A stretch of DNA of 64,000 nt from Arthrobacter pascens (GTDB lineage: Bacteria > Actinomycetota > Actinomycetes > Actinomycetales > Micrococcaceae): positions 4,665,876-4,729,875 of the forward strand of contig NZ_JAUSWY010000001.1 of assembly GCF_030815585.1 (NCBI RefSeq). Reading direction: 5' to 3'. Of the stretch, positions 27,397 through 37,314 are shown piece after piece (position 1 is the first letter of the stretch; each line of letters starts with the position of its first letter). The notes beneath the pieces were generated by a model. It saw nothing but the letters and a program-made list of their open reading frames with translations, ran no database searches and was not told the origin of the DNA. Made by a program: the position numbers and the translations under genes.

Positions 27397-27798
27397 ATGT
27401 TTGAAAATCCGCTCAATGCCCGCAACTGCGTCTGCGGCTCCGGCGAGGAGTATTTTGAGTGCTGCGGGCGTTTCCACGACGGCGAGTCCGAGGCCGCCAC
27501 GGCGGAACAGCTGATGCGGTCGCGGTACAGCGCATTCGTCCTTTTGGACGCCGATTACCTGATGCGGACCTGGCATCCGGACACCGCTCCGTCCGGGCTG
27601 GAACTTGACCCAGGGACAGAGTGGCGAAGGCTGGACATCCTGTCCACCAGCCGCGGAGGGCCGCTGGACACCGAGGGGACGGTTGAGTTCAAGGCCCATT
27701 TCGTGCACGACGGCGGACGCGGTGTCCATCACGAGACCAGCCGCTTTGTGCGAGAGAACCGCCGCTGGTACTACCTCAGCGCCGCCTGGCTCGCCTAA
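27397..27798 (+). CDS. YchJ-like SEC-C motif protein (UPF0225)
   Basis: A 133-residue protein beginning MFENPLNARNCVCGSGEEYFECC, a SEC-C zinc-binding motif, followed by the UPF0225 fold (AEQLMRSRYSAFVLLDADYL; TWHPDTAP; FVRENRRWYYLSA). The ATG at 27397 has AGGAG in front. Role unknown; members are small NTF2-like proteins. It converges with the next gene and overlaps its stop by four bases. Confidence 0.88.
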   Translation: MFENPLNARNCVCGSGEEYFECCGRFHDGESEAATAEQLMRSRYSAFVLLDADYLMRTWHPDTAPSGLELDPGTEWRRLDILSTSRGGPLDTEGTVEFKAHFVHDGGRGVHHETSRFVRENRRWYYLSAAWLA

Positions 27799-28595
27799 CC
27801 CTCGTCGTACGCTTCGTCCGGGGTGAAACCGGCCTTGTCCACCTTGCGGTGGAAGTGCATTCCTGCCAGCCCGCCCAGCACGGCGCCCGCCAGCGCAACC
27901 AGGGCCACGACGACGGCGGCGATGATGCTCGCCGTGGTCAGTTCCCCTTCATTGATGGGGATGCGCGGAAAGCTGTTCAGGTTGGCCAGGATGTTGAACT
28001 GCTGGCCGGCAATCATCCCCAGCAGGGCCACCACCACGGCGGCGATCAGCGCCCAGACCCAGACCATGAAGCCTTGCTTGGCGCCGTTGAACCTGGCCAT
28101 TCTGCCGGCAACGTAGCCGCCTGAGTAGTAGGAGATGAACAGGATAGCCAGGAGGACGATGATCCCCACGAGCCCCACCGTGCCGTTGGTTGTCATCTGG
28201 TTGACGGCATCACTGACGTCTGCGTTATTTGCCAGGCCTACCGCCGTCCCCGCTGCTGCCACCAGGGCCGTCAGAAGCACGCCCATCCCTGTGGCGGCGA
28301 GCCAGCCGAAAAAGGCCGAACCCACTTTGATGCCACCGAACTGTTCCTTCTCCCTGGCCACGGCCGTCTGCCGGTCTGTGACGTTGGGGTCTGTCACATT
28401 CGGGTAGGCCGCCGGGGTGGCCGTCACGTTCGGCTCCGGCCGGTACTCTTTTTCACCATAGGCTGCCGGGGCCTGTTCGTAGGAACGGGTGGGCTCGCCG
28501 CCAGCGAATGCTTCATCGCGGGCCGTTCCGCTCCGTCGATTTTCATTCGCGGCTCGTCGCGGAAGGCGGTCCTCAGGTTCTATTGGGCTGCTCAT
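27795..28595 (-). CDS. Unknown multi-pass membrane protein
   Basis: A 266-residue protein with a hydrophilic N-terminal 90 residues (repeated NVTDPNVTD) and four membrane segments in 95-255 with small-residue motifs (GYVAGRMARFNGAKQG; AGAVLGGLAGMHFHRKV). The last looks like the YrzE/TIGR04086 style of glycine-rich helix. No enzymatic motif. Function unknown. Confidence 0.7.
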   Translation of the reverse strand: MSSPIEPEDRLPRRAANENRRSGTARDEAFAGGEPTRSYEQAPAAYGEKEYRPEPNVTATPAAYPNVTDPNVTDRQTAVAREKEQFGGIKVGSAFFGWLAATGMGVLLTALVAAAGTAVGLANNADVSDAVNQMTTNGTVGLVGIIVLLAILFISYYSGGYVAGRMARFNGAKQGFMVWVWALIAAVVVALLGMIAGQQFNILANLNSFPRIPINEGELTTASIIAAVVVALVALAGAVLGGLAGMHFHRKVDKAGFTPDEAYDEG

Positions 28596-28646
28596 GGATC
28601 AACTCAACCACTCGCCCGGGCGGATAACAAGAATGCTTACTATTCG

Positions 28647-30632
28647 CTAGCGGTAGTGTCGGTGCAGGTTGTCCTTCGTTGAGGGCCCGGGCGTCGCGTC
28701 CGCGATCCATGGGCCGGTGCCTTCCGACTGGTCCAGGACGCCGGCCTCCAGCCAGGTGTAATCCCCGGCCAGGACCTTGCGCGAAATGTCATGGTCGCCG
28801 TCGTCGGTGTTCCGCCAGAGCTGGTCGAAGTACTCGTCAACGCGGACTCGGGCCTGCTCGCAATACGCTTCTGCCAGCTCGTAGGCGGTTGCGGCCCTTT
28901 CCGGCGCGGTATGGAGCATCATCTCAGCCCGCGAGCAGCACGCGGCCATGGCGAACAGCTCCGCCCCGATGTCCACCACTCGGCCCAGGAAAGCCTGCTT
29001 GTACTCAAGCTTGGCCTGCCAGCGTCCCATGCCGTAGAAGGTCTGCCGGGCCAGCCGTCGCGAGGACCGCTCCACGAACCGCAGGTGCTTGCCCAGCCGG
29101 CCGAACTCGCTGTAGGACCGGGGGTCCATCCCCGCCCCGGCCACAAGCTTGGGCAGCCACTTCGCGTAAAAGCCTGATGCCCCGACGGCGGCCTTGGCTT
29201 TGTCCGACAGGCTTGCGGTCACGGAGGCGAGGTCGCCGGCGGCCGCCAGGTGCGCGTCCACTGCCTCCCGTGCGATGAGGAGCTTCATGATCTCCGAGGA
29301 TCCTTCGAAGATCCTGTTGATCCGGAGGTCACGCAGCTGCTGCTCGGCCGGAACTGCGCGCTCGCCCCGGGCTTCCAATGATTCGGCGGTCTCGAAGCCC
29401 CGGCCGCCGCGGATCTGCACCAGCTCGTCGGCGATCCGGCAGCTGATCTCCGTTGACCACAGTTTGGCGAGGGCGGCCTCGATCCGGACGTCCTTCTGGC
29501 CGGCGTCGGCGAGCTCCGCGGAAAGCTCAAAGACCGCGTCAAGGGCAAAAGCGGAGGCTGCGATGAACGCGATCTTCTTGCCCACTGCCTCGTGTTTGCC
29601 TACCGGCTGGCCCCATTGGGTGCGGGCGTTGGACCATTCGCGGGCAATTTTCAGGCTCCAGCGGCCGGACGCTACGCAGAGGGCCGGGAGGGCGAGCCTG
29701 CCCGTGTTCAGGGTGGTCAGCGCGATCTTCAGGCCCTGGCCTTCACGCCCCAGCCTGTTTGCGGCGGGCACCCGTACCTGGTGGAACCGGGTCACGCCGT
29801 TTTCAATGCCGCGCAGACCCATAAAGGCGTTCCGGTTCTCCACGGTGATGCCGGGGGAGTCCATCTCCACCACGAAGGCGCTGATGCCGCCCTTGTGCTG
29901 GGTGCCATCCGCGTCGGTATGGGCCGGGACCAGGGCCATCACCACCACGAGTTCGGCGATCACGCCGTTGGTGGTCCAAAGTTTCACGCCGTCCAGAAGG
30001 TAGGACTCGCCGTCGTCCGTGGGAACAGCCGTGCTGCCCATCCGGGCGGGATCGCTGCCCACATCCGGTTCGGTCAGCAGGAAGGCAGTAATGGCGCCGG
30101 CGGCACACCGCGGGAGGTATTCGCGTTTCTGCTCCGGGCTGCCGAACACCTTCACCGGTTCCGGCACGCCGATGGACTGGTGGGCGGACAGGAGTGCGCC
30201 CAGGCTCGGGTGCACGCTGCCTAAAAGCCCCAGGGCCCGGCCGTAGTACACCAGGGAAAGCCCAAGACCGCCATACTCCTGCGGGATCTTCATGCCAAAA
30301 ACGCCAAGCTCGGCCAGGCCCCTGAGGTATTCGTCCGGGATCTTGGCGTCACGTTCGATCACGCGGCCGGACAGGGTGCGGGCGTACTCCGTCAGCCGGG
30401 CTATGAAGGCCTCGCCGCGTTCCACGTCATCCGCGTCCGCCGTGGGCCACGGATGGATGAGGCTGAGGTTGAAGCTGCCCAGGTACAGGCCCTTGGCGAA
30501 GCTGGGCCGGTCCCAGCCGGTCTCCCGGGCGGCCTCGGCAACCGCCCGGGCTTCTTCTGCGGTGACCTCAGGGCCGATCTTGCGGGCGGCAACGGGAGTT
30601 TCTGCGGCGGGGCTGTCAGTGGCGGAGCTCAT
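28647..30632 (-). CDS. Acyl-CoA dehydrogenase family protein
   Basis: A 661-residue flavoprotein. Residues 90-470 have the acyl-CoA dehydrogenase fold: KIPQEYGGLGLSLVYYGRAL, FLLTEPDVGSDPARMG, FMGLRGIENGVTRFHQVRVPA, and the FAD-binding RIFEGSSEIMKLLIAREAVD. A C-terminal helical extension of about 180 residues resembles that of VLCAD-type dehydrogenases. It oxidises acyl-CoA to enoyl-CoA; chain length cannot be read. No electron-transfer flavoprotein gene lies nearby. Confidence 0.9.
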   Translation of the reverse strand: MSSATDSPAAETPVAARKIGPEVTAEEARAVAEAARETGWDRPSFAKGLYLGSFNLSLIHPWPTADADDVERGEAFIARLTEYARTLSGRVIERDAKIPDEYLRGLAELGVFGMKIPQEYGGLGLSLVYYGRALGLLGSVHPSLGALLSAHQSIGVPEPVKVFGSPEQKREYLPRCAAGAITAFLLTEPDVGSDPARMGSTAVPTDDGESYLLDGVKLWTTNGVIAELVVVMALVPAHTDADGTQHKGGISAFVVEMDSPGITVENRNAFMGLRGIENGVTRFHQVRVPAANRLGREGQGLKIALTTLNTGRLALPALCVASGRWSLKIAREWSNARTQWGQPVGKHEAVGKKIAFIAASAFALDAVFELSAELADAGQKDVRIEAALAKLWSTEISCRIADELVQIRGGRGFETAESLEARGERAVPAEQQLRDLRINRIFEGSSEIMKLLIAREAVDAHLAAAGDLASVTASLSDKAKAAVGASGFYAKWLPKLVAGAGMDPRSYSEFGRLGKHLRFVERSSRRLARQTFYGMGRWQAKLEYKQAFLGRVVDIGAELFAMAACCSRAEMMLHTAPERAATAYELAEAYCEQARVRVDEYFDQLWRNTDDGDHDISRKVLAGDYTWLEAGVLDQSEGTGPWIADATPGPSTKDNLHRHYR

Positions 30633-30694
30633 GGGGTATCTCCTCTAACCGGGATGGCCGGTTCGAGCCTGGATCCGCCGGGTTGGAGAACCCT

Positions 30695-30997
30695 TCAGCT
30701 GTCCCTCAATATTACCCGCGGGTAGCTTCCGGTGCTAGGGGATGGCTGTCCTTGGAAGTCGCCGGGAAGCTCCACCGTGGAGGCGTGGTGCACCAGCTTG
30801 TCCCAGCCGTGGTTGATGCCATGGACCACTGCAAGCAGCGCGCTGGACGCGAGGAACCAGGCGAGCTTGCCCACTCCCACCAGGACCAGTGCGACAAACC
30901 CGGCCGTCAGGACAAACACCACCAGGACAAGGGCAAACACCAGCGTTCCGATGAACACCATGGTGGCGGTCTCCACTGCACTTAAGTCGAACTGCAT
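30695..30997 (-). CDS. Small unknown membrane protein
   Basis: A 100-residue protein, MQFDLSAVETATMVFIG, with two close membrane segments in residues 10-60 and a hydrophilic C-terminus. It lacks recognised motifs. It resembles the N-terminal membrane part of the protein at 26377-27165. Confidence 0.6.
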   Translation of the reverse strand: MQFDLSAVETATMVFIGTLVFALVLVVFVLTAGFVALVLVGVGKLAWFLASSALLAVVHGINHGWDKLVHHASTVELPGDFQGQPSPSTGSYPRVILRDS

Positions 30998-31248
30998 GCT
31001 TCCCCCTGCTGCGCCGTTGCTTCCTTTGATTCAGTAGGACTGAGCGTAGGGGCTGGCCGGCGTGCCCAACCAGCCGCGGCGCGCCCGTGGGGCGTGTTGA
31101 TATGGGATCGAAATACTACCGGGAGGTAAGTCACGGGGCGGTTGCGGGAACCCGTCCTCTGTGGCCAACGGGCTCTGCGTTAACCTTGTAGTTGGCAGTT
31201 TCAGGATTCCTGCTGCCCAACGTCCCCCAAGCAGCTGAAGGAGAGTGT

Positions 31249-32718
31249 GTGCCCCGCTCCGCCAGATCATCCGCAGATGCGATCAGCGGCCGGCTCCGGG
31301 ACCTCGAACTGCTCACCAAGGGGCCGGCCTGTGCGCTGACGCGTTCCGCGCCGTGGGTCATTGCAGTGCTGCAGGCATCCTTCACCCGCACCCGTCCCCA
31401 GCTTCCGCTCGAGGAGTTCCATGCCGACGTCGACTCTTTCCTTGAGCAGCTCCGCCGCCAGGAACCGGGGCTGGGAGGCGCGGGCAACGGAGCGCCCTCC
31501 GGGAAAAAGTATGCGGATGAGTGGACCCGCAAGCAGTTCCTGACCCGCCGCAACCAGTCGGGCCAGATCGTCTACGAAGTCACCGAACCTGCTGCCCGCG
31601 TACTGGCGTTCCTGGACAGCCTTTCCAGCGAACGCTCCACGCTGAACGGTTCGCGTTTGGGCACACTCCTGGGCGACGTGGAAAAGCTCGCCAATGAGAC
31701 CAACCCGGACCAGAGCGCCCGGCTGGAGTCCCTTGAGGAAGAGATCGAAGAGCGCCAGCAGCTGATCCAGGACATCAGCACCGGCGACTTTGACGGCCTG
31801 CTTGACGACGACGAGGCCGTGGAGGCCGCCGGCAACATCCTGGACCTGGCCGCGAGCCTGCCCGCGGACTACAAAAAGATGCGGGACCGGATCGAGGAAC
31901 TGGTGGGCGAGCTGCGCAACCAGATCATCGAAGAGTCGCTCAGCAAGGGCGCCACCATGGCCCAGGTGCTGGAGGCGGACAAACGGCTGCGGCAGAGCCC
32001 CGAGGGCAGGACCTTCCGCTCCTTCACGGCCTTCCTCGAAGACCCCCAGCAGCAGCTCCGGTTCCGCTCGGCGATCGGCGAGGTCCTGAGCCGGCAGTTC
32101 GCGGACGACCTTTCGCCCGAGGACCGTGAAACCCTGAAGAACCTGGTGGCCGAGCTCCGCCAACAGCACAGCCAGATCCAGCGCATCTACGGCAAACTCA
32201 GCGAAAGCCTGAACACCTACGTCCAGAGCGATGACTTCCGCCAGTCCGTGCGGCTCCGCACGGTGCTGCGCGAAGCCGAGCAGGCCATCCGTTCGCTGCC
32301 CTATGAGCGCGAGCGTCCGGGACTGGTGGGTGGTCCCGTGCTGTTCAACGCCGGATTTGAGTCCCTGGCCATGGTTAAGCTCTACGATCCGGACGAGTTC
32401 GCCGTCCCGCCCAAGCTCGCCGACCCTATCGCCTTCAGCGACTCAGACCGCGTGCGCTCGCCGAGGACGGGCAAGGCCCGCCCGGAGGTTGTGCGGGCCG
32501 CGGTTGCCGGCGCCTCCACCCTGGCCGATGCCTGGGGCCAGCTGCCGCCGGAGGAGCGCCACATCAACACCATCCGTGCGCTCCTCTCGCACGCCCTCCA
32601 GGCAGGGGCGGACTTCGACCGCGAAGCCTGGGACGGACTGGACTTCGAACAGATAGACGGCACCACCCGCACGGCCTACCTGCCGGTGGTCACCCTCGCA
32701 AAGGATTCCCATGACTGA
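31249..32718 (+). CDS. jetA: Wadjet/MksF kleisin-like subunit JetA (DUF3375)
   Basis: A 489-residue DUF3375 protein, mostly helical, with an N-terminal winged-helix-like region ([30 protein letters not shown]) and long coiled coil ([14 protein letters not shown]). In Wadjet it is the kleisin bridging the SMC heads of JetC. The GTG at 31249 follows AAGGAG with five-base spacing, and is preferred over an in-frame start at 31192. Its stop overlaps jetB by eight bases. Confidence 0.92.
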   Translation: MPRSARSSADAISGRLRDLELLTKGPACALTRSAPWVIAVLQASFTRTRPQLPLEEFHADVDSFLEQLRRQEPGLGGAGNGAPSGKKYADEWTRKQFLTRRNQSGQIVYEVTEPAARVLAFLDSLSSERSTLNGSRLGTLLGDVEKLANETNPDQSARLESLEEEIEERQQLIQDISTGDFDGLLDDDEAVEAAGNILDLAASLPADYKKMRDRIEELVGELRNQIIEESLSKGATMAQVLEADKRLRQSPEGRTFRSFTAFLEDPQQQLRFRSAIGEVLSRQFADDLSPEDRETLKNLVAELRQQHSQIQRIYGKLSESLNTYVQSDDFRQSVRLRTVLREAEQAIRSLPYERERPGLVGGPVLFNAGFESLAMVKLYDPDEFAVPPKLADPIAFSDSDRVRSPRTGKARPEVVRAAVAGASTLADAWGQLPPEERHINTIRALLSHALQAGADFDREAWDGLDFEQIDGTTRTAYLPVVTLAKDSHD

Positions 32719-33592
32719 AGAAATGACGACGCCGGCGCCTCGGGTTGAAGAGGCAGTGGCCGCCGCGGGGGCAGGATTCGCTGCGGAACGACCCTTTGCA
32801 GTCACCCCCCGCGACACGTTTGTGGACGGCGCCGCGCTGTTCCCGGGCGACACGGGCGTGCTGTCCATGAAGGTGCGCCAGGCCCTGGTGAAGCTGCTTA
32901 AGGGGCCGTACATCGACGGCGGCCGGGACGAAAAACTGTGGACGACGCTGCTGGACAATCAGCTGATCCTGCGCAGCCGACTCTCAGAGCTCTTCCTCAC
33001 CCTGCAACTCGACCATGAGCGTAAGATCGCGGTCCTGCGCCCGGTTGACCCGGAGGCCATCGGCGGCAGCACCCGTTCCAGCATCCTCCGCCAACAGCGT
33101 GCGCTGAGCCGGGTGGAGACCATCGTCCTGCTCCGCTTGCGCCTGCTGCTGGACCGCCACGTCACCGCCCAGACCGATCCCACCATCACCCGCGAGGAAA
33201 TTGCCGACCTCGTGGCGCACTACCAGCCCGCCGGCCAGCAGGACGCGTTAAGGGATTCAGACGTGGTTAACCGCGCCATCACCAAGCTCCTGGCCCGCCG
33301 GCTCCTGCTCACCACCGGCCTGGAGGACGTCTACACCATCTCCAACGCCCTGCCCCTGGCCCTCCCCTTCGAAAACATCGGCGACATCCCGGCCCAAATA
33401 GACGCCCTGGTAGCGGCCACCACAGACCCCACAGGAACGGAAGCGCTGATTGAGCTCGACGGCGACACTCCTACAGAGGAAGAACCGGACGACGCCGAAG
33501 GTGACGCGAACAACGACGACGACGGTGGCGGAGGGGCGGGGGCGGCAGCACCGTCGTCGTACCCAACCACGACCTCGGAGGAAGCCAAGTGA
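32711..33592 (+). CDS. jetB: Wadjet/MksE KITE-like subunit JetB (DUF4194)
   Basis: A 293-residue protein with two winged-helix parts in residues 45-225 ([44 protein letters not shown]) and an acidic, glycine-rich tail (about 250-285) that looks unstructured. DUF4194 proteins are the KITE subunits of the complex. Overlaps both jetA and jetC. Confidence 0.9.
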   Translation: MTEEMTTPAPRVEEAVAAAGAGFAAERPFAVTPRDTFVDGAALFPGDTGVLSMKVRQALVKLLKGPYIDGGRDEKLWTTLLDNQLILRSRLSELFLTLQLDHERKIAVLRPVDPEAIGGSTRSSILRQQRALSRVETIVLLRLRLLLDRHVTAQTDPTITREEIADLVAHYQPAGQQDALRDSDVVNRAITKLLARRLLLTTGLEDVYTISNALPLALPFENIGDIPAQIDALVAATTDPTGTEALIELDGDTPTEEEPDDAEGDANNDDDGGGGAGAAAPSSYPTTTSEEAK

Positions 33593-36500
33593 GCATCGCA
33601 ACCATGCTGCCGATGGGCGAGCTCACCAACCCCGGCCAGATGCGCCTTGCCCTGGTGCAGGTGGTCAACTGGGGCACGTTCCATGGCGCCCACACGATGC
33701 ACGTGGACCGCAACGGGACGCTGCTGACGGGCAACTCGGGCGTGGGCAAATCCACGCTGTTTGATGCCATGTTAAGGGTCTTCGACGCCCGGCCGCGCTC
33801 CAACGAGGCCGCAGCCCAGCGTGCCGGTGGTGCTGTGGAGGACAAGAGGACCACCTTCACCTACATGCGCGGCAAGGTGGGTGACAAGGCGGTGGGCGAA
33901 GGCTCAGCCAGTGCGTTCCAGCGCCCGGGTGCCACGTGGTCCGCCATCGCCCTCACGTTCGATAACGCGGCCGGCACCCGGGTCACCGTTTCAGCGCTGT
34001 TCGACCTGCCCAAGAACGGTACAGAGTCCAGCGTTGGACGTTTTTACCTGATCGACGGCAAGCCGCTGGACCTGCCCGCCATCGAGGACATTGCGGAGAA
34101 ACGCTTCACCAAGGCCGCGCTTGAGACGATCTTCCCGGACGCCCAGATCTTCGACGTCCATAAGGCCTTTGCGGAGCGGTTCCGCCGGCTCCTGGGCATC
34201 AGCTCGGACCAGGCCCTGCCGCTCCTGCGTGTTATCCAGGCCGGCAAGGGCCTGGGCGGCAGCGTCAACACCTTCTTCCGTGACCAGGTCCTGGATGCCC
34301 CGGCCACCCTCACCGCTGCGGACGATGTGGTGGAGGAATTCAGCAACCTTATGTCCATCCGGCAGCGCCTGGAGGATGTTCGGCAGCAGCGTGACCAGTT
34401 GGCGCCGGTCCCGGGCCTGAACAAGGAGTACGCGCAGTCGCTGCTGGATGCGAACCGCCTCCGGGACCTTGCCGGCGAGGAGTTCGAGTCCTATAAGCAA
34501 CAACTCGCGGTCACGGTTCATGAGAAGACTTTGGCGCGCTTTAAGGAGCTGGCCCAGGCGAAGGCCAAGGAGCTGGGCGCCGAGCGCGCCGTGCGTGATG
34601 GCCTGGCCAAGGAACTGCGCCAGTTGGAGACCGACTACAACAACCAGGGCGGCAACGCGATCTCCGCGATCGAGCAGTCTTTGGAGAACGCCCGGGTTGG
34701 CCTGAGGTTGCGGCAGCAGGTGGAGGAAGCAGCCCGCAAGGCCCTGGCCGATGCCGGTTTGCAGCTTGAGTGGACCGCTGAGGGCTGGGAGCAGGCGCAC
34801 GATCAGGCAGCAGCCCGGTCCGCCGAGCTGAAGGACGATTCCCAGGCTCTTCAGGAACTCCGCTTTGAAGCCTTTGATGGTCATGCCACCAAAAAACGCG
34901 AGCTGGCGGCCGCCCAGCAGGAGCTTGTGTCCCTGAAGACGCGCAAGTCCCTGCTGCCGCCGTCGAGCATTGAAAACCGTGCGGCGATCGCCGCGGCAAC
35001 CGGCGTCCCCGAGGACCAGATGCCCTTCGGGGGCGAGCTGATCGATCTCGCTGAGGGGGAGGAGCAGTGGCGGCCGGCCGCGGAGCGGGCGCTCCGGAAC
35101 CTCGCCACTACCCTGCTTGTCCCGGGCGAACATTTCGCTACCGTGACCCGCTACCTTAACGACCATAAGGTCCGCGGCGCCCTGCGGGCAGTGGATGTGT
35201 CCAAGCCGCTCGCAGGCGGCGCCCTGGCTGTGGAGGACGTGCGCGACGGCGACCTGCTCACCAAGCTGGACATCCTCACCAGCGGTGGAGCGGCGGAGGC
35301 CGGGGAGTGGATCCGTGAGCGGATTGCCCTCGATTTCGCCTACTCGTGCGTCGAAAACCCTGACCAGCTGGCCACCCTGGACAAGGGCCTGAGCCTGGGC
35401 GGTGTGGTCAAGCGAAACCGCCACACCGTGGAAAAGGACGACCGTTTCACCAGCCGGCAGGATTACGTGCTCGGATTCGACAACGCCTCCAAGCTGGAGC
35501 TCGTTGGCGCCCAGGTGGAGGACCTGCAACAGGAACTGGCCAAGGCAGCGGAGCTGGCGCAGAGCCGCGAGGAGTCGCACCAGGGCATGAGCCGGCAGCT
35601 CGAGGCGCTGCGGCTCATCGCCGAGGACCACCGGCCCTGGGAGCAGGTGTCAGCGGCGGCCGGGACAGACGAACTCGCCAGGATCGAACAGCGGCTCAAG
35701 GACGCCCTGGCGGCGCAGGCTGACCTGGAGCCGCTGCGTGCCAACATCGAGGCGACGCGGCAGAAACACCAGTCCAGCACCGAGGCTGCGGCAGTGTTGC
35801 AGAGCGAATACAAGGCACTGGACCGCCAGCTGAGCACTGCCGATTCGCTGCTGGAAGCCGCGCGGGCGCGCCTGAACGAGGCGCCGCCGTCGGACGCCAC
35901 CGTCACCGCGCTGGAACCGTACTTTACGGAGTTCGGCGACGTCACCGAGATGCATGAGCTGGACAACCTGGCCAACCGCGTGCGGACGGCCCTCCTTGGC
36001 GAGCTTTATGCCGCAGAATCGCGCGGACAGGCCACTTCGGAGCGGCTGACGCGCATTTTCGAAGGCTTTGTGCGCGAGTGGGGTACCGCCATCTCCGCCG
36101 ACCACGGCACCTCCATCGGCGCCGCGGGCGAGTTCGAGTCCCGGTACCACGCCATTGTCAGCGACGGCCTGCCGGCGCAGGAGGCCGAGTTCCGGCAGTT
36201 CTTCAACCAGCGCACGCATGAATCCTTCAGCACGCTGCTGCATCTGCTGGACGAGGAGCGGCGGTCCATCACCAGCCGCATCCTGCCGCTCAACGGCATC
36301 CTGTCGCAGGTCAATTTCCATGAGGGCAGCTTCCTGGAGCTGGACATCAAGCAGACCCTGCCGGCCACGGCCAAGCAGTTCAAGGACGCCATCCAGAATG
36401 CGCTGAAGGCCCGCCACACGCGGCACGGCAAGGCTGAAACCGCCGGTACTGAACGAGGCGACGACGCTGAGCTCACCGCCCGCTACCAGACCCTGGAGAC

Positions 36501-37050
36501 CCTGGTGAAGCGCCTGGGCTCGCAGACTCCGGAGGACCGTCGCTGGCGTGCTGAAGTGCTGGACGTCCGCGGGCACCTGTTCATCCAGTGCAAGGAACAC
36601 CGCGAAGTCCAAGGAGCCGCTTCTGGCAAAAGAGGTGGCAAGAAGACTGACGTCTACATGCACGCGGACACCGGTTCAATGTCCGGCGGCGAGCGGCAGC
36701 GCTTCACGGCGTTCATTATGGCTGCTGCGCTGAGCTACCAGCTGGGGATCGCAGAACAGGGCTTCACCACCTACGGCACCGTGATGATGGACGAGGCGTT
36801 TGTCTTGGCCTCCGAGGAGTTTGCCGGCGCCGGAATCAAGGCGCTGCACGAGTTCGGATTCCAACTGCTCCTGGCCGCACCGGAGAACGTGATCGATCTG
36901 TCCCGGCACCTGGGTTCGGTCACCGAGATCCTGCGGGACAAGCGCACCAACCGCTCGGGCGTGCTGACCGCACCGGTGATCAGGCGTGCGCCGGGAAGCG
37001 AAGGGGCGTGGCGGTCCGAGGCGAACCCCGTGGACATCGTCCTCCGGTAA
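33589..37050 (+). CDS. jetC: Wadjet/MksB SMC-like ATPase JetC
   Basis: A 1153-residue SMC-type ATPase. Walker A GNSGVGKS is at residues 48-55; two long coiled-coil arms flank a hinge; the ABC signature SGGERQR is at 1032-1038 and Walker B MMDEA at 1066-1070. With JetA and JetB it should extrude DNA loops and recognise small circular DNA. GTG start, four-base overlap with jetB. JetD, the DUF3322/DUF2220 Toprim nuclease that cleaves plasmids, should follow here but is missing: a repeat array and transposons come next. Confidence 0.93.
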   Translation: MSIATMLPMGELTNPGQMRLALVQVVNWGTFHGAHTMHVDRNGTLLTGNSGVGKSTLFDAMLRVFDARPRSNEAAAQRAGGAVEDKRTTFTYMRGKVGDKAVGEGSASAFQRPGATWSAIALTFDNAAGTRVTVSALFDLPKNGTESSVGRFYLIDGKPLDLPAIEDIAEKRFTKAALETIFPDAQIFDVHKAFAERFRRLLGISSDQALPLLRVIQAGKGLGGSVNTFFRDQVLDAPATLTAADDVVEEFSNLMSIRQRLEDVRQQRDQLAPVPGLNKEYAQSLLDANRLRDLAGEEFESYKQQLAVTVHEKTLARFKELAQAKAKELGAERAVRDGLAKELRQLETDYNNQGGNAISAIEQSLENARVGLRLRQQVEEAARKALADAGLQLEWTAEGWEQAHDQAAARSAELKDDSQALQELRFEAFDGHATKKRELAAAQQELVSLKTRKSLLPPSSIENRAAIAAATGVPEDQMPFGGELIDLAEGEEQWRPAAERALRNLATTLLVPGEHFATVTRYLNDHKVRGALRAVDVSKPLAGGALAVEDVRDGDLLTKLDILTSGGAAEAGEWIRERIALDFAYSCVENPDQLATLDKGLSLGGVVKRNRHTVEKDDRFTSRQDYVLGFDNASKLELVGAQVEDLQQELAKAAELAQSREESHQGMSRQLEALRLIAEDHRPWEQVSAAAGTDELARIEQRLKDALAAQADLEPLRANIEATRQKHQSSTEAAAVLQSEYKALDRQLSTADSLLEAARARLNEAPPSDATVTALEPYFTEFGDVTEMHELDNLANRVRTALLGELYAAESRGQATSERLTRIFEGFVREWGTAISADHGTSIGAAGEFESRYHAIVSDGLPAQEAEFRQFFNQRTHESFSTLLHLLDEERRSITSRILPLNGILSQVNFHEGSFLELDIKQTLPATAKQFKDAIQNALKARHTRHGKAETAGTERGDDAELTARYQTLETLVKRLGSQTPEDRRWRAEVLDVRGHLFIQCKEHREVQGAASGKRGGKKTDVYMHADTGSMSGGERQRFTAFIMAAALSYQLGIAEQGFTTYGTVMMDEAFVLASEEFAGAGIKALHEFGFQLLLAAPENVIDLSRHLGSVTEILRDKRTNRSGVLTAPVIRRAPGSEGAWRSEANPVDIVLR

Positions 37051-37063
37051 CCCTCCCCTCCGG

Positions 37064-37269
37064 GACGCTCTCTCAGATCCTGTCGCTTTTTCCCCGACGC
37101 TCTCTCAGATCCTGTCGCTTTTTCCCCGACGCTCTCGCAGATCCTGTCGCTTTTTCCCGACGCTCTCTCAGATCCTGTCGCTTTTTCCCCGACGCTCTCT
37201 CACGTCCTGCCGCTTTTTCCCCAACCCTCTCTCACTTCCTGTGGCTTAAACGCGAACGCTCTCGCACTT
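37064..37269. repeat. Tandem array of 32-base repeats downstream of jetC
   Basis: Six full units start at 37064, 37096, 37128, 37159, 37191 and 37223, and a seventh at 37255 is cut by a transposon. Spacing is 32 bases, with one 31. Each unit has a 19-base head close to RACGCTCTCTCAGNTCCTG and a 13-base tail, TCGCTTTTTCCCC in the first four. Removing the transposon joins 15 bases of unit seven to 17 bases at 40098-40114, exactly 32. The array lies 13 bases after the jetC stop. Role unknown. Confidence 0.9.
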
Positions 37270-37314
37270 TGAACTGGTCCCCAAAAGTTGGACCGGCCAA
37301 ATAGGATCCTAAGC

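Noticed and set aside
31192..31248. Longer start for jetA
   Set aside because: The GTG at 31249 has AAGGAG at the right distance, while the upstream start has none.
37064..37269. CRISPR array
   Set aside because: The period is 32 bases and both head and tail are nearly identical within an array, so there are no spacers; no cas gene is in the window.
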